A DNA stretch of 64,000 nucleotides, from the NCBI GenBank assembly GCA_003331875.1, contig QOQA01000001.1, positions 1-64,000 on the forward strand, given 5' to 3'. Both the position numbers and the translations under genes were made by a program. This DNA is from Cryomorphaceae bacterium (lineage in GTDB: Bacteria > Bacteroidota > Bacteroidia > Flavobacteriales > Flavobacteriaceae). Position 1 is the stretch's first letter. Each line of letters begins with the position of its first letter. Below, piece by piece: positions 10,837-20,833 of the stretch. Below the pieces are notes generated by a model that saw only the letters and a program-made list of their open reading frames with translations, searched no databases and was not told the origin of the DNA.

Positions 10837-11421
10837 TTACAATAAATTATTTTCTTTTAAATAGTTGATCATTTTATTAATTGCAATTGATCTGTGGCTA
10901 ATTCTATTTTTTTCTTCTTGTTCCATTTCCCCAAATGTCATTAAATATCCGTTCGGTTGAAAAATTGAGTCATAACCAAAACCATTCTTTCCTTCTTTCT
11001 TCAGTGTAATTTTTCCATTTATTATGCCTTCAAAATTTAAGCATTTACCGTTATGAATCAATGAAATAATTGTCTTAAACCTTGCTTTTCTATCATTTTT
11101 ATTTTTTAGATTATTTAATACTAGCTCCATATTTTTTTCAGAATTTTTTTCTTTTCCTGAATACCTTGCTGAATGAACTCCTGGTTCACCATTTAATGAA
11201 TCAATTTCCAAGCCAGTGTCATCAGCAAAAACATTTTTACCTGTTCGATCATAAATAAATTTTGCTTTGAATATTGCATTTTTTTTAATTGTGTCTTCAT
11301 GTTCGGGAATTTCTTCATTTAAATTATAATCACTCAAATTATATAAAGTAATTTTATCACCTAAAAGTTTTTTAAACTCAATCAATTTATTTTGGTTGTG
11401 ACTGGCAATAATAAGTTCCAT
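10837..11421 (-). CDS. rdgB: Non-canonical purine NTP pyrophosphatase (RdgB/HAM1)
   Basis: SHNQNKLIEFK, FADDTGLEIDSLNGEPGVHSARYSG, GFGYDSIF, SHRSIA. Confidence 0.95.
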   Translation of the reverse strand: MELIIASHNQNKLIEFKKLLGDKITLYNLSDYNLNEEIPEHEDTIKKNAIFKAKFIYDRTGKNVFADDTGLEIDSLNGEPGVHSARYSGKEKNSEKNMELVLNNLKNKNDRKARFKTIISLIHNGKCLNFEGIINGKITLKKEGKNGFGYDSIFQPNGYLMTFGEMEQEEKNRISHRSIAINKMINYLKENNLL

Positions 11422-11463
11422 AAATTCTATTAAATTGCTAAATTAACCAAAACAAAATATACG

Positions 11464-13863
11464 TTGTCAAATATACATACAGTTGAGGTTGTAATTCCAA
11501 TTCCATTGAGTCAAACATTTGACTATGCTGTATCTAAACTAGAATTTGATAAATTGGAACGAGGATCTAGAATAATTGTAAGTTTTGGACAAAAGAAATT
11601 ATATACAGCCGTCGTTATTCAAAAATTTATAAATAAACAATATGATTTTAATTTAAAGGAAATTGAGTTCATTGTAGATGATTCCCCATGTATTTCCATT
11701 GAACAAATTAATTTATTTAAATGGATTAGTGATTATTATTTGTGTCCAATTGGAAAAGTTTATCAAACTGCATTACCTAAAATGCTTTTAGTTAAAAGTG
11801 AAACTGTTATTAAAATATCGGAGGAAAAAAATAATTTTGAAATCTCTGATCAAGCTAACTTGATCTTAAAAAATATTAGCGAACAGATTGAGATTAGTTT
11901 AAAGGATATCATAAGAGTTTTTGGAAAAGAATCTATAAAATCTATCAATGAGTTGATTGAAAAAAATAAAATTGTTTTGAATGAAGAGGTGTTTGACTAT
12001 TACAAACCAATAATGAAAACTTATTTAAAAATTAATCAATCTCTCAATGCTTATGAATTAGCTAAAACACCACTTCAGAAAAAAATTATAGATCAATTTT
12101 TTTTATTTAAAGAAAATGAAATTAGTAAAAAAAGAATAATTAATAATCTTAATATATCAGACTCAGCTATTAAATCTCTGATAAAATCTAATGTATTAAC
12201 TAGCGTGAAAAAAAATATTTTAAGGACCCAAGAAATATCTAAAAAAACAAAAAATAAAATCAAATTATCAACGAATCAAAAAACTGCTTTTGAACAAATT
12301 GAAAAAGAAATTAGGAAAGACAAAGTAATTCTTTTTCATGGTGTCACATCCTCAGGTAAAACGGAAATTTATGTTGAGCATATTAAAAATCAAATGGCTA
12401 TTGGAAAGTCTGTCCTTTTTCTTGTTCCAGAAATAGCACTGACTACTCAGCTTGTGACAAGATTAAACTCATTTTTTGATCAAGAATTAATTGTTTATCA
12501 CTCATCTGTAAATCCACAAACTAGGTATGAAATTTGGAAAAAAATCCTAAATACTAACAAACCTTATCTTGTATTAGGAGCAAGGTCAGCAGTTTTTCTT
12601 CCCATAAAAAATAATGGTTTGATAATAGTTGATGAAGAACATGAAAATTCATATAAACAAACCCAAAAAGCACCATTTTATAACTCCAGAGATATTGCAG
12701 TTTATTTATCAAAAATTCATAATTGTTCAACAATATTAGGTTCAGCAACCCCAAGTTTAGAATCATATCACAATACGTTAACAAAAAAATATTCTATAGT
12801 TAATTTAAATGAAAGATTCGGAGGTTTTCAACCACCAGAAATTATCTTTTTTGATCATTCATCAGCAAAAAACTTATTTAATGATGAATTAATAAATCAA
12901 ATTAAATTAAGAATTGAAAATAATGAACAGGTCATAATTTTTAGAAATAGAAGAGGATACTCAACTTTTCTTCAATGTAGTGCATGCAATGAGGTTGAAG
13001 ATTGTCCAAATTGCGATATAAGTTTAACATATCATCTTAACTCTAATTCTTTAAGATGTCATTATTGTGGACATAATGAACCTTTGAGGAAAAATTGTTC
13101 AAGTTGTGGTCTTCCTGCACTAGAAAAAAGAGGAGTTGGCACACAACTCATTGAAGATGAGATTCAAAAACAATTCCCTAACACCAAAGTTGCCAGACTA
13201 GATTATGATTCAACTAGATCAAAAAAAAGTTTTAAATCATTAATTAAAGGTTTCGAGGAGAAAGAGTTTGATATCTTGATAGGTACCCAAATGGTAACAA
13301 AAGGTTTAGATTTTAGTAATGTTTCATTAGTTTGCGTAATTGAATCCGATTTTTTATTGAACTATCCAGATTTTAGGGCTAATGAGAAATATTTTCAAAT
13401 GATAAGACAGGTTTCCGGCAGAGCAGGTAGATCAAAATCACAAGGAAGTGTTTTAATACAAACAAAAAACATAAATCATAGCTTAAATAGAAAATTAAAA
13501 TTAAATGATGATTTAAATTTTTATAATAAGGAATTAGCACAAAGAAAAGAATTTAGTTACCCACCTTACATAAAATTGATCAAAATAAAATTTAGGTCAA
13601 AAAATCGAGAATTATTATACAATGGTTCTAATTGGTTTAGTGATGCTTTAAAAAATAATATAAAATCAAAGGTTTTGGGACCAGAATATCCACTTGTTTC
13701 AAGAATAAAAAATGAATTTTTGATGAACTTATTAATAAAAATAAAACCAGAGGAAAATCTGCTATCAATTAAAAAAATTATATCTACATTATTAAAAAAG
13801 TTTAACTCATACAAAGAGTTTAAATTAATTAAAATCAATGTTGATGTAGATCCATATAATTAA
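11464..13863 (+). CDS. priA: Primosomal protein N' (replication restart helicase)
   Basis: Helicase motifs GVTSSGKTEIY and DEEH; zinc-binding Cys cluster CSACNEVEDCPNCDISLTYH...CHYCGH; TTG start. Confidence 0.96.
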   Translation: MSNIHTVEVVIPIPLSQTFDYAVSKLEFDKLERGSRIIVSFGQKKLYTAVVIQKFINKQYDFNLKEIEFIVDDSPCISIEQINLFKWISDYYLCPIGKVYQTALPKMLLVKSETVIKISEEKNNFEISDQANLILKNISEQIEISLKDIIRVFGKESIKSINELIEKNKIVLNEEVFDYYKPIMKTYLKINQSLNAYELAKTPLQKKIIDQFFLFKENEISKKRIINNLNISDSAIKSLIKSNVLTSVKKNILRTQEISKKTKNKIKLSTNQKTAFEQIEKEIRKDKVILFHGVTSSGKTEIYVEHIKNQMAIGKSVLFLVPEIALTTQLVTRLNSFFDQELIVYHSSVNPQTRYEIWKKILNTNKPYLVLGARSAVFLPIKNNGLIIVDEEHENSYKQTQKAPFYNSRDIAVYLSKIHNCSTILGSATPSLESYHNTLTKKYSIVNLNERFGGFQPPEIIFFDHSSAKNLFNDELINQIKLRIENNEQVIIFRNRRGYSTFLQCSACNEVEDCPNCDISLTYHLNSNSLRCHYCGHNEPLRKNCSSCGLPALEKRGVGTQLIEDEIQKQFPNTKVARLDYDSTRSKKSFKSLIKGFEEKEFDILIGTQMVTKGLDFSNVSLVCVIESDFLLNYPDFRANEKYFQMIRQVSGRAGRSKSQGSVLIQTKNINHSLNRKLKLNDDLNFYNKELAQRKEFSYPPYIKLIKIKFRSKNRELLYNGSNWFSDALKNNIKSKVLGPEYPLVSRIKNEFLMNLLIKIKPEENLLSIKKIISTLLKKFNSYKEFKLIKINVDVDPYN

Positions 13864-13877
13864 AATATAAAAATTTT

Positions 13878-13907
13878 TTGGAAGTCTTGATATAAACAGT
13901 ATTTTTG
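13878..13907 (+). promoter_or_regulatory. Bacteroidota-type promoter for rpsF-rpsR-rplI
   Basis: TTG (13878-13880), 19-bp spacer, TATTTTTG (13900-13907), 13 bp before rpsF ATG. Confidence 0.65.
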
Positions 13908-13920
13908 CCGACATAAATTT

Positions 13921-14268
13921 ATGAACCACTACGAGTCAATATTAATACTAAATCCCGCTTTGTCTGAGGCTCAGGTTAAAGATGTGATTAAAAATTATCA
14001 TACTCTCTTAAATGATAGTGGTTCTAAAATTGTAGATACTGAAAATTGGGGTTTAAAAAAATTAGCTTATTCAATTCAGAATAAACTAAGTGGTTTTTAT
14101 GTTCTTATTGATTTTGAATACGACGGAGATTTAAATATCATCGATAATTATGAAACTGAGTTAAAAAGAGACGAAAGAATTATGAGATACTTAAATGTTA
14201 AACTCGATAAATATGCAACAGAATGGTCTGTTAAGAGGAGAAGCAGAATGAAAAAACAAAAAGTATAA
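13921..14268 (+). CDS. rpsF: 30S ribosomal protein S6
   Basis: [19 protein letters not shown]; operon with S18 and L9. Confidence 0.95.
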   Translation: MNHYESILILNPALSEAQVKDVIKNYHTLLNDSGSKIVDTENWGLKKLAYSIQNKLSGFYVLIDFEYDGDLNIIDNYETELKRDERIMRYLNVKLDKYATEWSVKRRSRMKKQKV

Positions 14269-14270
14269 CC

Positions 14271-14558
14271 ATGGCAGATTTAAATGTAAATACTAATCAA
14301 GGTGAAATTAGATACCTAACACCGTTAGATATTTCGACTAAAAATAAAAAAAAATATTGTAGGTTTAAAAGACTTGGTATTAAGCATATCGATTATAAAG
14401 ATCCTGATTTCCTTCTAAAATTTATTAATGAACAAGGTAAAATACTACCTAGAAGATTAACTGGCACATCACTAAAATTCCAAAGAAAAATCTCTGTCGC
14501 AGTTAAAAGAGCAAGGCATCTTGCATTGCTTCCTTTCCAAGCTGATTTACTTAAATAA
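14271..14558 (+). CDS. rpsR: 30S ribosomal protein S18
   Basis: [33 protein letters not shown]. Confidence 0.97.
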   Translation: MADLNVNTNQGEIRYLTPLDISTKNKKKYCRFKRLGIKHIDYKDPDFLLKFINEQGKILPRRLTGTSLKFQRKISVAVKRARHLALLPFQADLLK

Positions 14559-14566
14559 ATATTTAG

Positions 14567-15016
14567 ATGGAAATAATTTTAAAACAAGATGTTGAGAATT
14601 TAGGTTTCATTGATGATATCGTAAGCGTTAAGAATGGTTATGGAAGAAATTTTTTAATTCCTCAAGGAAAAGCCATCCTTGCTACAATCTCTGCTAAAAA
14701 AGCTTTGGATGAAAAATTAAAGCAATCAGCTAATAAAGATAAAGTTGCAATTGAGGAAGCTATTAAAGTTCAAAAAAAATTAGAAAAATTAGAATTAAGT
14801 ATTTATGCCAAAGTAATTGATTCCAATAAGTTATTCGGATCGGTTACAAGCTCAGATATTTCAAAACAACTTTCAGTTGAGGGTTTTGAAGTGGAAAAAA
14901 ACAAAATTATATTGTCTTCAAATATAAAGTCAATTGGGAAGTATTCTGCAAAAATAAGACTTCACAGAGCAGTTAGCTTTGAATTATCTTTTGAAGTTAT
15001 TTCAAAAGAAAAGTAA
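14567..15016 (+). CDS. rplI: 50S ribosomal protein L9
   Basis: MEIILKQDVENLGFIDDIVSVKNGYGRNFLIPQGKA. Confidence 0.97.
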   Translation: MEIILKQDVENLGFIDDIVSVKNGYGRNFLIPQGKAILATISAKKALDEKLKQSANKDKVAIEEAIKVQKKLEKLELSIYAKVIDSNKLFGSVTSSDISKQLSVEGFEVEKNKIILSSNIKSIGKYSAKIRLHRAVSFELSFEVISKEK

Positions 15017-15064
15017 TTCTTTTTATTTTTTTATTTTTTGTAAAAGAGTGATATTTGATGTATA

Positions 15065-16429
15065 ATGTCAGATAAATCTACCAATCCAAAAGGAACTAAA
15101 GATTATGGGCCTATTGAATTGCTTTCAAGAAGATTCATCATAAATACAATTCGAAATGTTTTTATTTCATTCGGCTATTCTGAAATAGAAACCCCATCGA
15201 TCGAGAAAAGACTTACACTTTATGAAAAATATGGTGAGGAAGGTGATAGGTTTATATTTAATATTATTAATAGTGGGGATAAAGTTAAAAAGGCTGATAT
15301 TAATGCACTATCCTCAGGAAAATTAAATCAATTTGTATCATCTATAAGTGAAAAGGGACTTAGATTCGATTTAACTGTTCCATTGGCAAGATTTGTTGCA
15401 CAACATTTCAATGAAATAAGTTTTCCGTTCAAAAGATTTCAAATTCAAAAAGTATGGAGGTCAGATAGGCCTCAAAGAGGTAGGTTACAAGAATTTACTC
15501 AATGTGATGCTGATGTAATTGGTTCTGATTCTTTATTTCTTGAATATGAAATGATTCAAATCTATTCTAAAATATTTAAAAAATTAGGTCTAAAAGACGT
15601 CATAATTAAAGTTAATCACCGTGAAATTTTAAATTCAATTGCTAACAAAATTGGTCTGATCGATAAGTTTAGTGAGTTTATAATTTTGGTTGATAAAAAA
15701 GATAAGATTGGAGTAGAAAAGTTGAGAGACCTGCTTAAAAAAGATTTAAATATTAAGGATAACCACTTAGATGATTTGTTTGAATTATTTGAATTTTCTG
15801 GAAAATTATCTGATTTTATAAAGAAAATTACAGATGAATTTACAGATTCAGGTTCAATTGATGCTATTGAGGAAATCAATCAATTTTATAATTTAATTGA
15901 AGGTTCAAATGATTTAGTTAAGGTTGAATTTGACTTATCCTTAGCTAGAGGATTAAATTATTACACTGGTTTAATCTTTGAAATCAGTTATCCTAATTCA
16001 TCATTAGGTTCACTGGGTGGAGGTGGAAGGTATTCAGATTTAACAAAATCTTTTGGAGTTGATAACTTACCAGGTATTGGTATATCATTTGGACTTGAAA
16101 GAATTCATTTACTAATGAATGAAAAAGATATTTTCCCACCACTTAAGGTTCCTTCAAGTGATATTTTAGTTGTGAATTTTGATATTAATTTTATTAACGA
16201 ACTCAAAGATATCATATGTTTTTTAAGGGATGAAGGCAGAAGTATATTTGTTTATCCTGATGCAATTAAAATTTCTAAGCAGTTTTCTTTTGCAAATAAG
16301 AATAACTTTCATTCAGTATTAATTTATGGTCAAGAAGAAAAAGATGATGGAGTAATCAAAATCAGATCAATGAATAATGGAAAGGAAAAGCTATTCAAAT
16401 TCAAAAAATTTATTTCTGAATTTTCTTAG
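15065..16429 (+). CDS. hisS: Histidyl-tRNA synthetase
   Basis: NPKGTKDYGP, RFQIQKVWRSDRPQRGRLQEFTQCDAD. Confidence 0.97.
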   Translation: MSDKSTNPKGTKDYGPIELLSRRFIINTIRNVFISFGYSEIETPSIEKRLTLYEKYGEEGDRFIFNIINSGDKVKKADINALSSGKLNQFVSSISEKGLRFDLTVPLARFVAQHFNEISFPFKRFQIQKVWRSDRPQRGRLQEFTQCDADVIGSDSLFLEYEMIQIYSKIFKKLGLKDVIIKVNHREILNSIANKIGLIDKFSEFIILVDKKDKIGVEKLRDLLKKDLNIKDNHLDDLFELFEFSGKLSDFIKKITDEFTDSGSIDAIEEINQFYNLIEGSNDLVKVEFDLSLARGLNYYTGLIFEISYPNSSLGSLGGGGRYSDLTKSFGVDNLPGIGISFGLERIHLLMNEKDIFPPLKVPSSDILVVNFDINFINELKDIICFLRDEGRSIFVYPDAIKISKQFSFANKNNFHSVLIYGQEEKDDGVIKIRSMNNGKEKLFKFKKFISEFS

Positions 16430-16432
16430 ATG

Positions 16433-16506
16433 TAGCGAGGGGGAGACTTGAACTCCCGACCTCCGGGTTATGAATCCGACGCTCTAACCGCCTGAGCTAC
16501 CTCGCC
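16433..16506 (-). tRNA. tRNA-Met (CAT)
   Basis: Reverse complement GGCGAGGTAGCTCAGGCGGTTAGAGCGTCGGATTCATAACCCGGAGGTCGGGAGTTCAAGTCTCCCCCTCGCTA folds as a cloverleaf, anticodon CAT. Confidence 0.95.
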
Positions 16507-16554
16507 AAAAGAGCTCAAATATAAAAACAATATGACTACAGTCAAACACTGTTT

Positions 16555-16570
16555 AAAAAAAAAAAAAAAA
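16555..16570. repeat. 16-nt poly-A homopolymer
   Basis: Direct reading, upstream of the START-like domain gene. Confidence 0.95.
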
Positions 16571-16607
16571 TTGTTGATTTTGATTTATTAGTATTATATT
16601 GTCTCTG

Positions 16608-16991
16608 ATGTCAGAAAAAATAAAATATGAGTTAGAGTTTCCTATTCAAGCATCACCAAACATGCTTTATCAGTATATCTCATCAGCCTCAAATTTATCC
16701 GAATGGTTCGCCGATAATGTAAATTCAAGAGGTAAGGTTTTTTCTTTCTTTTGGGATGGATCTGAAGAAAAAGCTGAACTTATTTCATTTAAGAATAACA
16801 AGTATGTGAGGTTTAAATGGTTAGAAAATGAAGATGATTCTTTTTTTGAAATAAATATTGTTGTCGATGAACTTACTAAAGATGTTTCTTTAGTAATTTA
16901 TGATTTTGCTGATGAAGATGAAGTAGAGGAGGGAAAAATGTTATGGGAGAGTCAAATCTCTGATCTCAAGCAGGTCATTGGCTCTACTTAA
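16608..16991 (+). CDS. START-like domain protein
   Basis: MSEKIKYELEFPIQASPNMLYQYISSASNLSEWFAD; ORF track starts at TTG 16599, ATG at 16608 preferred. Confidence 0.75.
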   Translation: MSEKIKYELEFPIQASPNMLYQYISSASNLSEWFADNVNSRGKVFSFFWDGSEEKAELISFKNNKYVRFKWLENEDDSFFEINIVVDELTKDVSLVIYDFADEDEVEEGKMLWESQISDLKQVIGST

Positions 16992-16999
16992 TAAATTCA

Positions 17000-17824
17000 A
17001 TGATTAATTTTAACGGTCAACTCACAGAGCAATCACATCAAATTGAAAATAATAGAGGTTTTTTGTATGGTGACTTGGTATTTGAATCAATAAGAATAAT
17101 TGAAGGAAAAATATGTTTTTGGGAAGATCATTATTTTAGATTAATCTCATCAATGAGAATTTGTAGGATTGATATTCCTGATCATTTTACACCAGACTTT
17201 TTAGAAAGAAATATAATGAACTTACATAATGTCATTTCAAAAAATGGTTGTTCAAGAGTTCGTTTATCTGTTTACAGGAATTCAGCTGGTAAGTATAGGC
17301 CCGTCTCAAATGATTGTAAGTTCCTAATATCTTGTCAGAATTTAGAATCAAATAAATTTGTAATTATTCAAGAAGAATTTAAGGTTGATATATTTAAGGA
17401 TTACTACCTTGATAAACAATTAATTTCATCAATAAAAACAAATAATAAAATTATTAATGTAATCGCATCTATTTATGCAAAAGAAAATCTTTTACACAAT
17501 TGTATTCTTTTGAATAACGATAAAATGGTTTGTGAATTTATAAACGCCAATATATTTTTAATTAAAGATAATTGCATTATTACACCTGATTTGAAGTCTG
17601 GGTGTTTAAATGGTGTTATGCGAAAAAATATCATTAGAATTCTTAAAAAGAATAATATACAAATTGTTGAAAGGGATGTTAACACATATGAACTGAGTGA
17701 TGCTGATGAAATTTTTGGATGCAACTCAATCCAAGGTGTTTTCTCAATCACTAAATACAGAAAAAATGAATTAAAATTTGATTTGACAAAAAAAATATTA
17801 GACCTTTTGAATGCTTCTATTTAA
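17000..17824 (+). CDS. Aminotransferase class IV
   Basis: NRGFLYGDLVFESIRI, CEFINANIFLIKDNCIITPDLKSGCLNGVMR. Confidence 0.85.
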   Translation: MINFNGQLTEQSHQIENNRGFLYGDLVFESIRIIEGKICFWEDHYFRLISSMRICRIDIPDHFTPDFLERNIMNLHNVISKNGCSRVRLSVYRNSAGKYRPVSNDCKFLISCQNLESNKFVIIQEEFKVDIFKDYYLDKQLISSIKTNNKIINVIASIYAKENLLHNCILLNNDKMVCEFINANIFLIKDNCIITPDLKSGCLNGVMRKNIIRILKKNNIQIVERDVNTYELSDADEIFGCNSIQGVFSITKYRKNELKFDLTKKILDLLNASI

Positions 17825-18366
17825 TTATAATTGGGATTTTCTGGAGAATTTGCCCATAATTTATATTTCTCTCCAAAACTTATCAATTTATTTTTCCACA
17901 ATTCATCTTGAGTTTTAAATATATCATTAGAGTTATATTTTTTTAATACTAACCATGAATTTTCATCTAATTCCCTCTCAAGTTGCTCATGTTCCCAACC
18001 CGAATATCCTATAAAAAACTTAACATCATTAATTTCAACTTTATTCTGTCGAATTAGTTTGATTATTTCATTGAAATCTTTCCCCCAGTATATTTTATTC
18101 GTTATTTTTTCACTTCCTGTCACAAAACTATTTTTCTTATGAATAAAATGGATTGTATCAACACTTACAGGCCCACCATAATATATTTTGGCCTCAATAT
18201 CCTTATATTCATTGTCCAAATCACAAATTTTATAAGTTGATTTTTTATTTATAACAAATCCAATAGACCCTTCGCTATCATTTCTAGTAAGAAGAATTAC
18301 AGATCTGTTAAACTCAAGATCATTAACCAATGTATAATTGGATATTAATAAATTCCCCTTTTTCAA
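17821..18366 (-). CDS. YqgE/AlgH family protein
   Basis: KKGNLLISNYTLVNDLEFNRSVILLTRNDSEGSIGFVINK. Confidence 0.92.
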   Translation of the reverse strand: MKKGNLLISNYTLVNDLEFNRSVILLTRNDSEGSIGFVINKKSTYKICDLDNEYKDIEAKIYYGGPVSVDTIHFIHKKNSFVTGSEKITNKIYWGKDFNEIIKLIRQNKVEINDVKFFIGYSGWEHEQLERELDENSWLVLKKYNSNDIFKTQDELWKNKLISFGEKYKLWANSPENPNYN

Positions 18367-19295
18367 ATAAATAATATTTCTTTTCCTTGATTGCCATTTA
18401 CAAAATCACGACCACTTTGTTCTTTTTTACCTTCAACCTTAATTTTTAATACATTTATGACACCATTTTTAACTTGAATCATACAATCTTTCTTGTTTGG
18501 TAAAAGTGAGCCATTTGTATTAGTATAAATTAGTTTGGGAATAAATTCTGAGTCTATTATTTTAACCCTAATCCCATTTGACTTTATAATTGACCAGGCA
18601 CTAGGGTAAGGTGATAAACCCTTAATTAAATTTTTAATATTATTACCATTATCGTCCCATTTTATTCTTGTATTTTTTTTATCAAGCTTAGGTGCTTTTA
18701 AAAGTTCTGATTTAATTTTCGATTGAATTAGTGGTCTTAGTCCGCTTTCAATTGCTTTAATTGAATCCAAAATGAAAGTTGAACTGAGTTTTTTTAGTTT
18801 TTGGTACAGCACTTCGTATGTATCGTTTTCGTTGATATCAATCTCCTCTTGAATTATTATATCACCTGTATCAATACCATTGTTTATAAAAAAACTAGTA
18901 AGACCTGTTTTTTTTAATCCATAAATAATGGCCCAATTGATAGGCGCAGCACCCCTCAAATTAGGAAGAATTGATGCATGAATATTTATTGTGCCTATTT
19001 TTGGGATAGTCCAAATTTTTTCTGATAAAATTTTAAAAGCAACAACTACAAAAATATCTGCATTAAACCTCTTTAATTCATTAATAAAATCTTGATTATT
19101 TAAGGTCAAAGGCTGCAGAAACTCAATTCCATTCGAAACACAATAAGTTTTTACTGCACTTTTACCAATCTTTTGACCTCTACCCACTTTTTTATCTGGA
19201 ATTGTAACCACACATCGTAGATTATGGCTTGATTTATTAATAGAATGAAGACTATCTAAAGCAAAATCAGGTGTTCCCATAAAAATAATATTCAT
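18363..19295 (-). CDS. fmt: Methionyl-tRNA formyltransferase
   Basis: IIFMGTPDFALDSL, NIHASILPNLRGAAPINWAII. Confidence 0.96.
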   Translation of the reverse strand: MNIIFMGTPDFALDSLHSINKSSHNLRCVVTIPDKKVGRGQKIGKSAVKTYCVSNGIEFLQPLTLNNQDFINELKRFNADIFVVVAFKILSEKIWTIPKIGTINIHASILPNLRGAAPINWAIIYGLKKTGLTSFFINNGIDTGDIIIQEEIDINENDTYEVLYQKLKKLSSTFILDSIKAIESGLRPLIQSKIKSELLKAPKLDKKNTRIKWDDNGNNIKNLIKGLSPYPSAWSIIKSNGIRVKIIDSEFIPKLIYTNTNGSLLPNKKDCMIQVKNGVINVLKIKVEGKKEQSGRDFVNGNQGKEILFI

Positions 19296-19297
19296 AA

Positions 19298-19828
19298 CTA
19301 AATCTTTAACTTTTCTAAAATAAACTCAACTCTATTTTTAATAGATTCATTTGGTAAACTTATTAAATCAATATTAAAATATTCATACGTTGAAATAATA
19401 CTCTTATTTATGATTTTACATTGATCAAAAGACTCTTCTCTTATTTCATCATTAACATAAATTTTTTCCCATGGATTAGCAATAAAGCAAAAATCATAAT
19501 TAATGCTACTTGAATTATCAATTAGTTTGTCAGGATATTTAATTCCCTTGTAGTGAAGATATGCTATCGAGTCAATGGGTCCTCTATCATAAAAAATAGT
19601 GTCTGATTTTATTTCTTTTTCATACTGATTAAATCTCAATTCAAATAATTTTTTTGTGAATTCTACAGGATTAAGGTCAAAATAGTTAATTATTCCTTGA
19701 TCTCGTTTTGATGATTTTAAATCTCTTACAATTTCTGGAAAACAGAAATAACCTCGATTTGATAGTTCTTTAACTATAGATGTTTTTCCAGTTCCAGGTC
19801 CGCCAGTTATTAAAATTTTATTAGACAT
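19298..19828 (-). CDS. P-loop ATPase (AAA_28/NadR-kinase-like)
   Basis: Walker A GGPGTGKTS; FYDRGPIDSIAY. Confidence 0.8.
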   Translation of the reverse strand: MSNKILITGGPGTGKTSIVKELSNRGYFCFPEIVRDLKSSKRDQGIINYFDLNPVEFTKKLFELRFNQYEKEIKSDTIFYDRGPIDSIAYLHYKGIKYPDKLIDNSSSINYDFCFIANPWEKIYVNDEIREESFDQCKIINKSIISTYEYFNIDLISLPNESIKNRVEFILEKLKI

Positions 19829-19882
19829 TGATGATAAAATTTTTATAAAAATAAAACTATAATTTGTTAGTATATTTGAATT

Positions 19883-20167
19883 GTGACAAAATCCTCAGAA
19901 ATTTTTTATAAAGAACTAAAAGAAAGACTTGATGAATGTCATACTTGGCCAACAAATTATCTATTTAAATTTATAGTTGAAAATACAAAAGAGAAGAGAA
20001 GTGAACTTAAATCTTTTTTTGATTCTAACACATTATCCTTAAAAGAGAGAATATCTTCAAATTCAAAATATGTTTCTTTTACAATTAGTGTTAAAGTTCC
20101 ATCAGCAGATAACGTAATTAAAATATATAAAGCCGTTTCTAAAATAGAGGGAATAATATCTCTTTAG
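19883..20167 (+). CDS. DUF493 family protein
   Basis: YLFKFIVE...SSNSKYVSFTISVKVPSADNVIKIYKAVSKIEGIISL. Confidence 0.8.
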   Translation: MTKSSEIFYKELKERLDECHTWPTNYLFKFIVENTKEKRSELKSFFDSNTLSLKERISSNSKYVSFTISVKVPSADNVIKIYKAVSKIEGIISL

Positions 20168-20194
20168 TAAAAAAAATCTATTATTTTTGAGGGA

Positions 20195-20833
20195 ATGATT
20201 GATTCCTTAGAGTACAACAGTGAAAGAGTTAATTTGATTATCCCCGAGTATGGAAGACATATTCAAAAAATGGTTAATCAAGCAGTCGAATGTAAGAACA
20301 AGTCTGAAAGAAACGATATGGCAAAGGCCATTATTGGAGTAATGGGTAACTTAAATCCTCACTTAAGAGATGTTGCTGATTTTCAGCATAAACTTTGGGA
20401 TCAACTCTTCATAATGTCTGAGTTCAAGCTTGATGCAGATTCACCTTTTAACAAACCAGAGAAAGAGTTACTAGAGGAGAAACCACAAAAGTTAAATTAT
20501 CCTCAAAATTATCCAAAGTATAGATTTTATGGAAATAATATAAAAAAGATGGTTGATGTGGCAACTAATTGGGAAGAGGGTGAGCTAAAGGAGAAATTGA
20601 TTTATGTCATAGCAAATCATATGAAAAAATGCTTTTTAACTTGGAACAAAGATACAGTTGAAGATAAAGTAATTTTTCAGCACTTATTAGAGTTGTCTAA
20701 CGGAAAAATCCAACTAGATGATAACTCAAAACCATTAACGCAATCAAAGGATTTGATTATAATGTCCAATAAAAGATTTACAAAGTCATCAAAAAAGGGT
20801 AAAAAACCTTATCGAAATTATAAAAGGAAGTAA
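20195..20833 (+). CDS. DUF4290 domain protein
   Basis: LEYNSERVNLIIPEYGRHIQKMVNQAVECKNKSERNDMAKAIIGVMGNLNPHLRDV; conserved next to murA in Bacteroidota. Confidence 0.85.
   Translation: MIDSLEYNSERVNLIIPEYGRHIQKMVNQAVECKNKSERNDMAKAIIGVMGNLNPHLRDVADFQHKLWDQLFIMSEFKLDADSPFNKPEKELLEEKPQKLNYPQNYPKYRFYGNNIKKMVDVATNWEEGELKEKLIYVIANHMKKCFLTWNKDTVEDKVIFQHLLELSNGKIQLDDNSKPLTQSKDLIIMSNKRFTKSSKKGKKPYRNYKRK

Noticed and set aside
12554-12784. 76-aa minus ORF inside priA, and similar short antisense ORFs (for example 13566-13838, 15616-15879, 21426-21677, 23214-23477, 29114-29428, 56250-56495)
   Set aside because: All fall inside well-supported genes on the other strand, with no recognisable domains.
15008-15045. 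AAAAGAA...TTCTTTT T-rich hairpin after rplI
   Set aside because: Stem is only A/T plus one G-C pair and overlaps the CDS end; not distinguishable from background.
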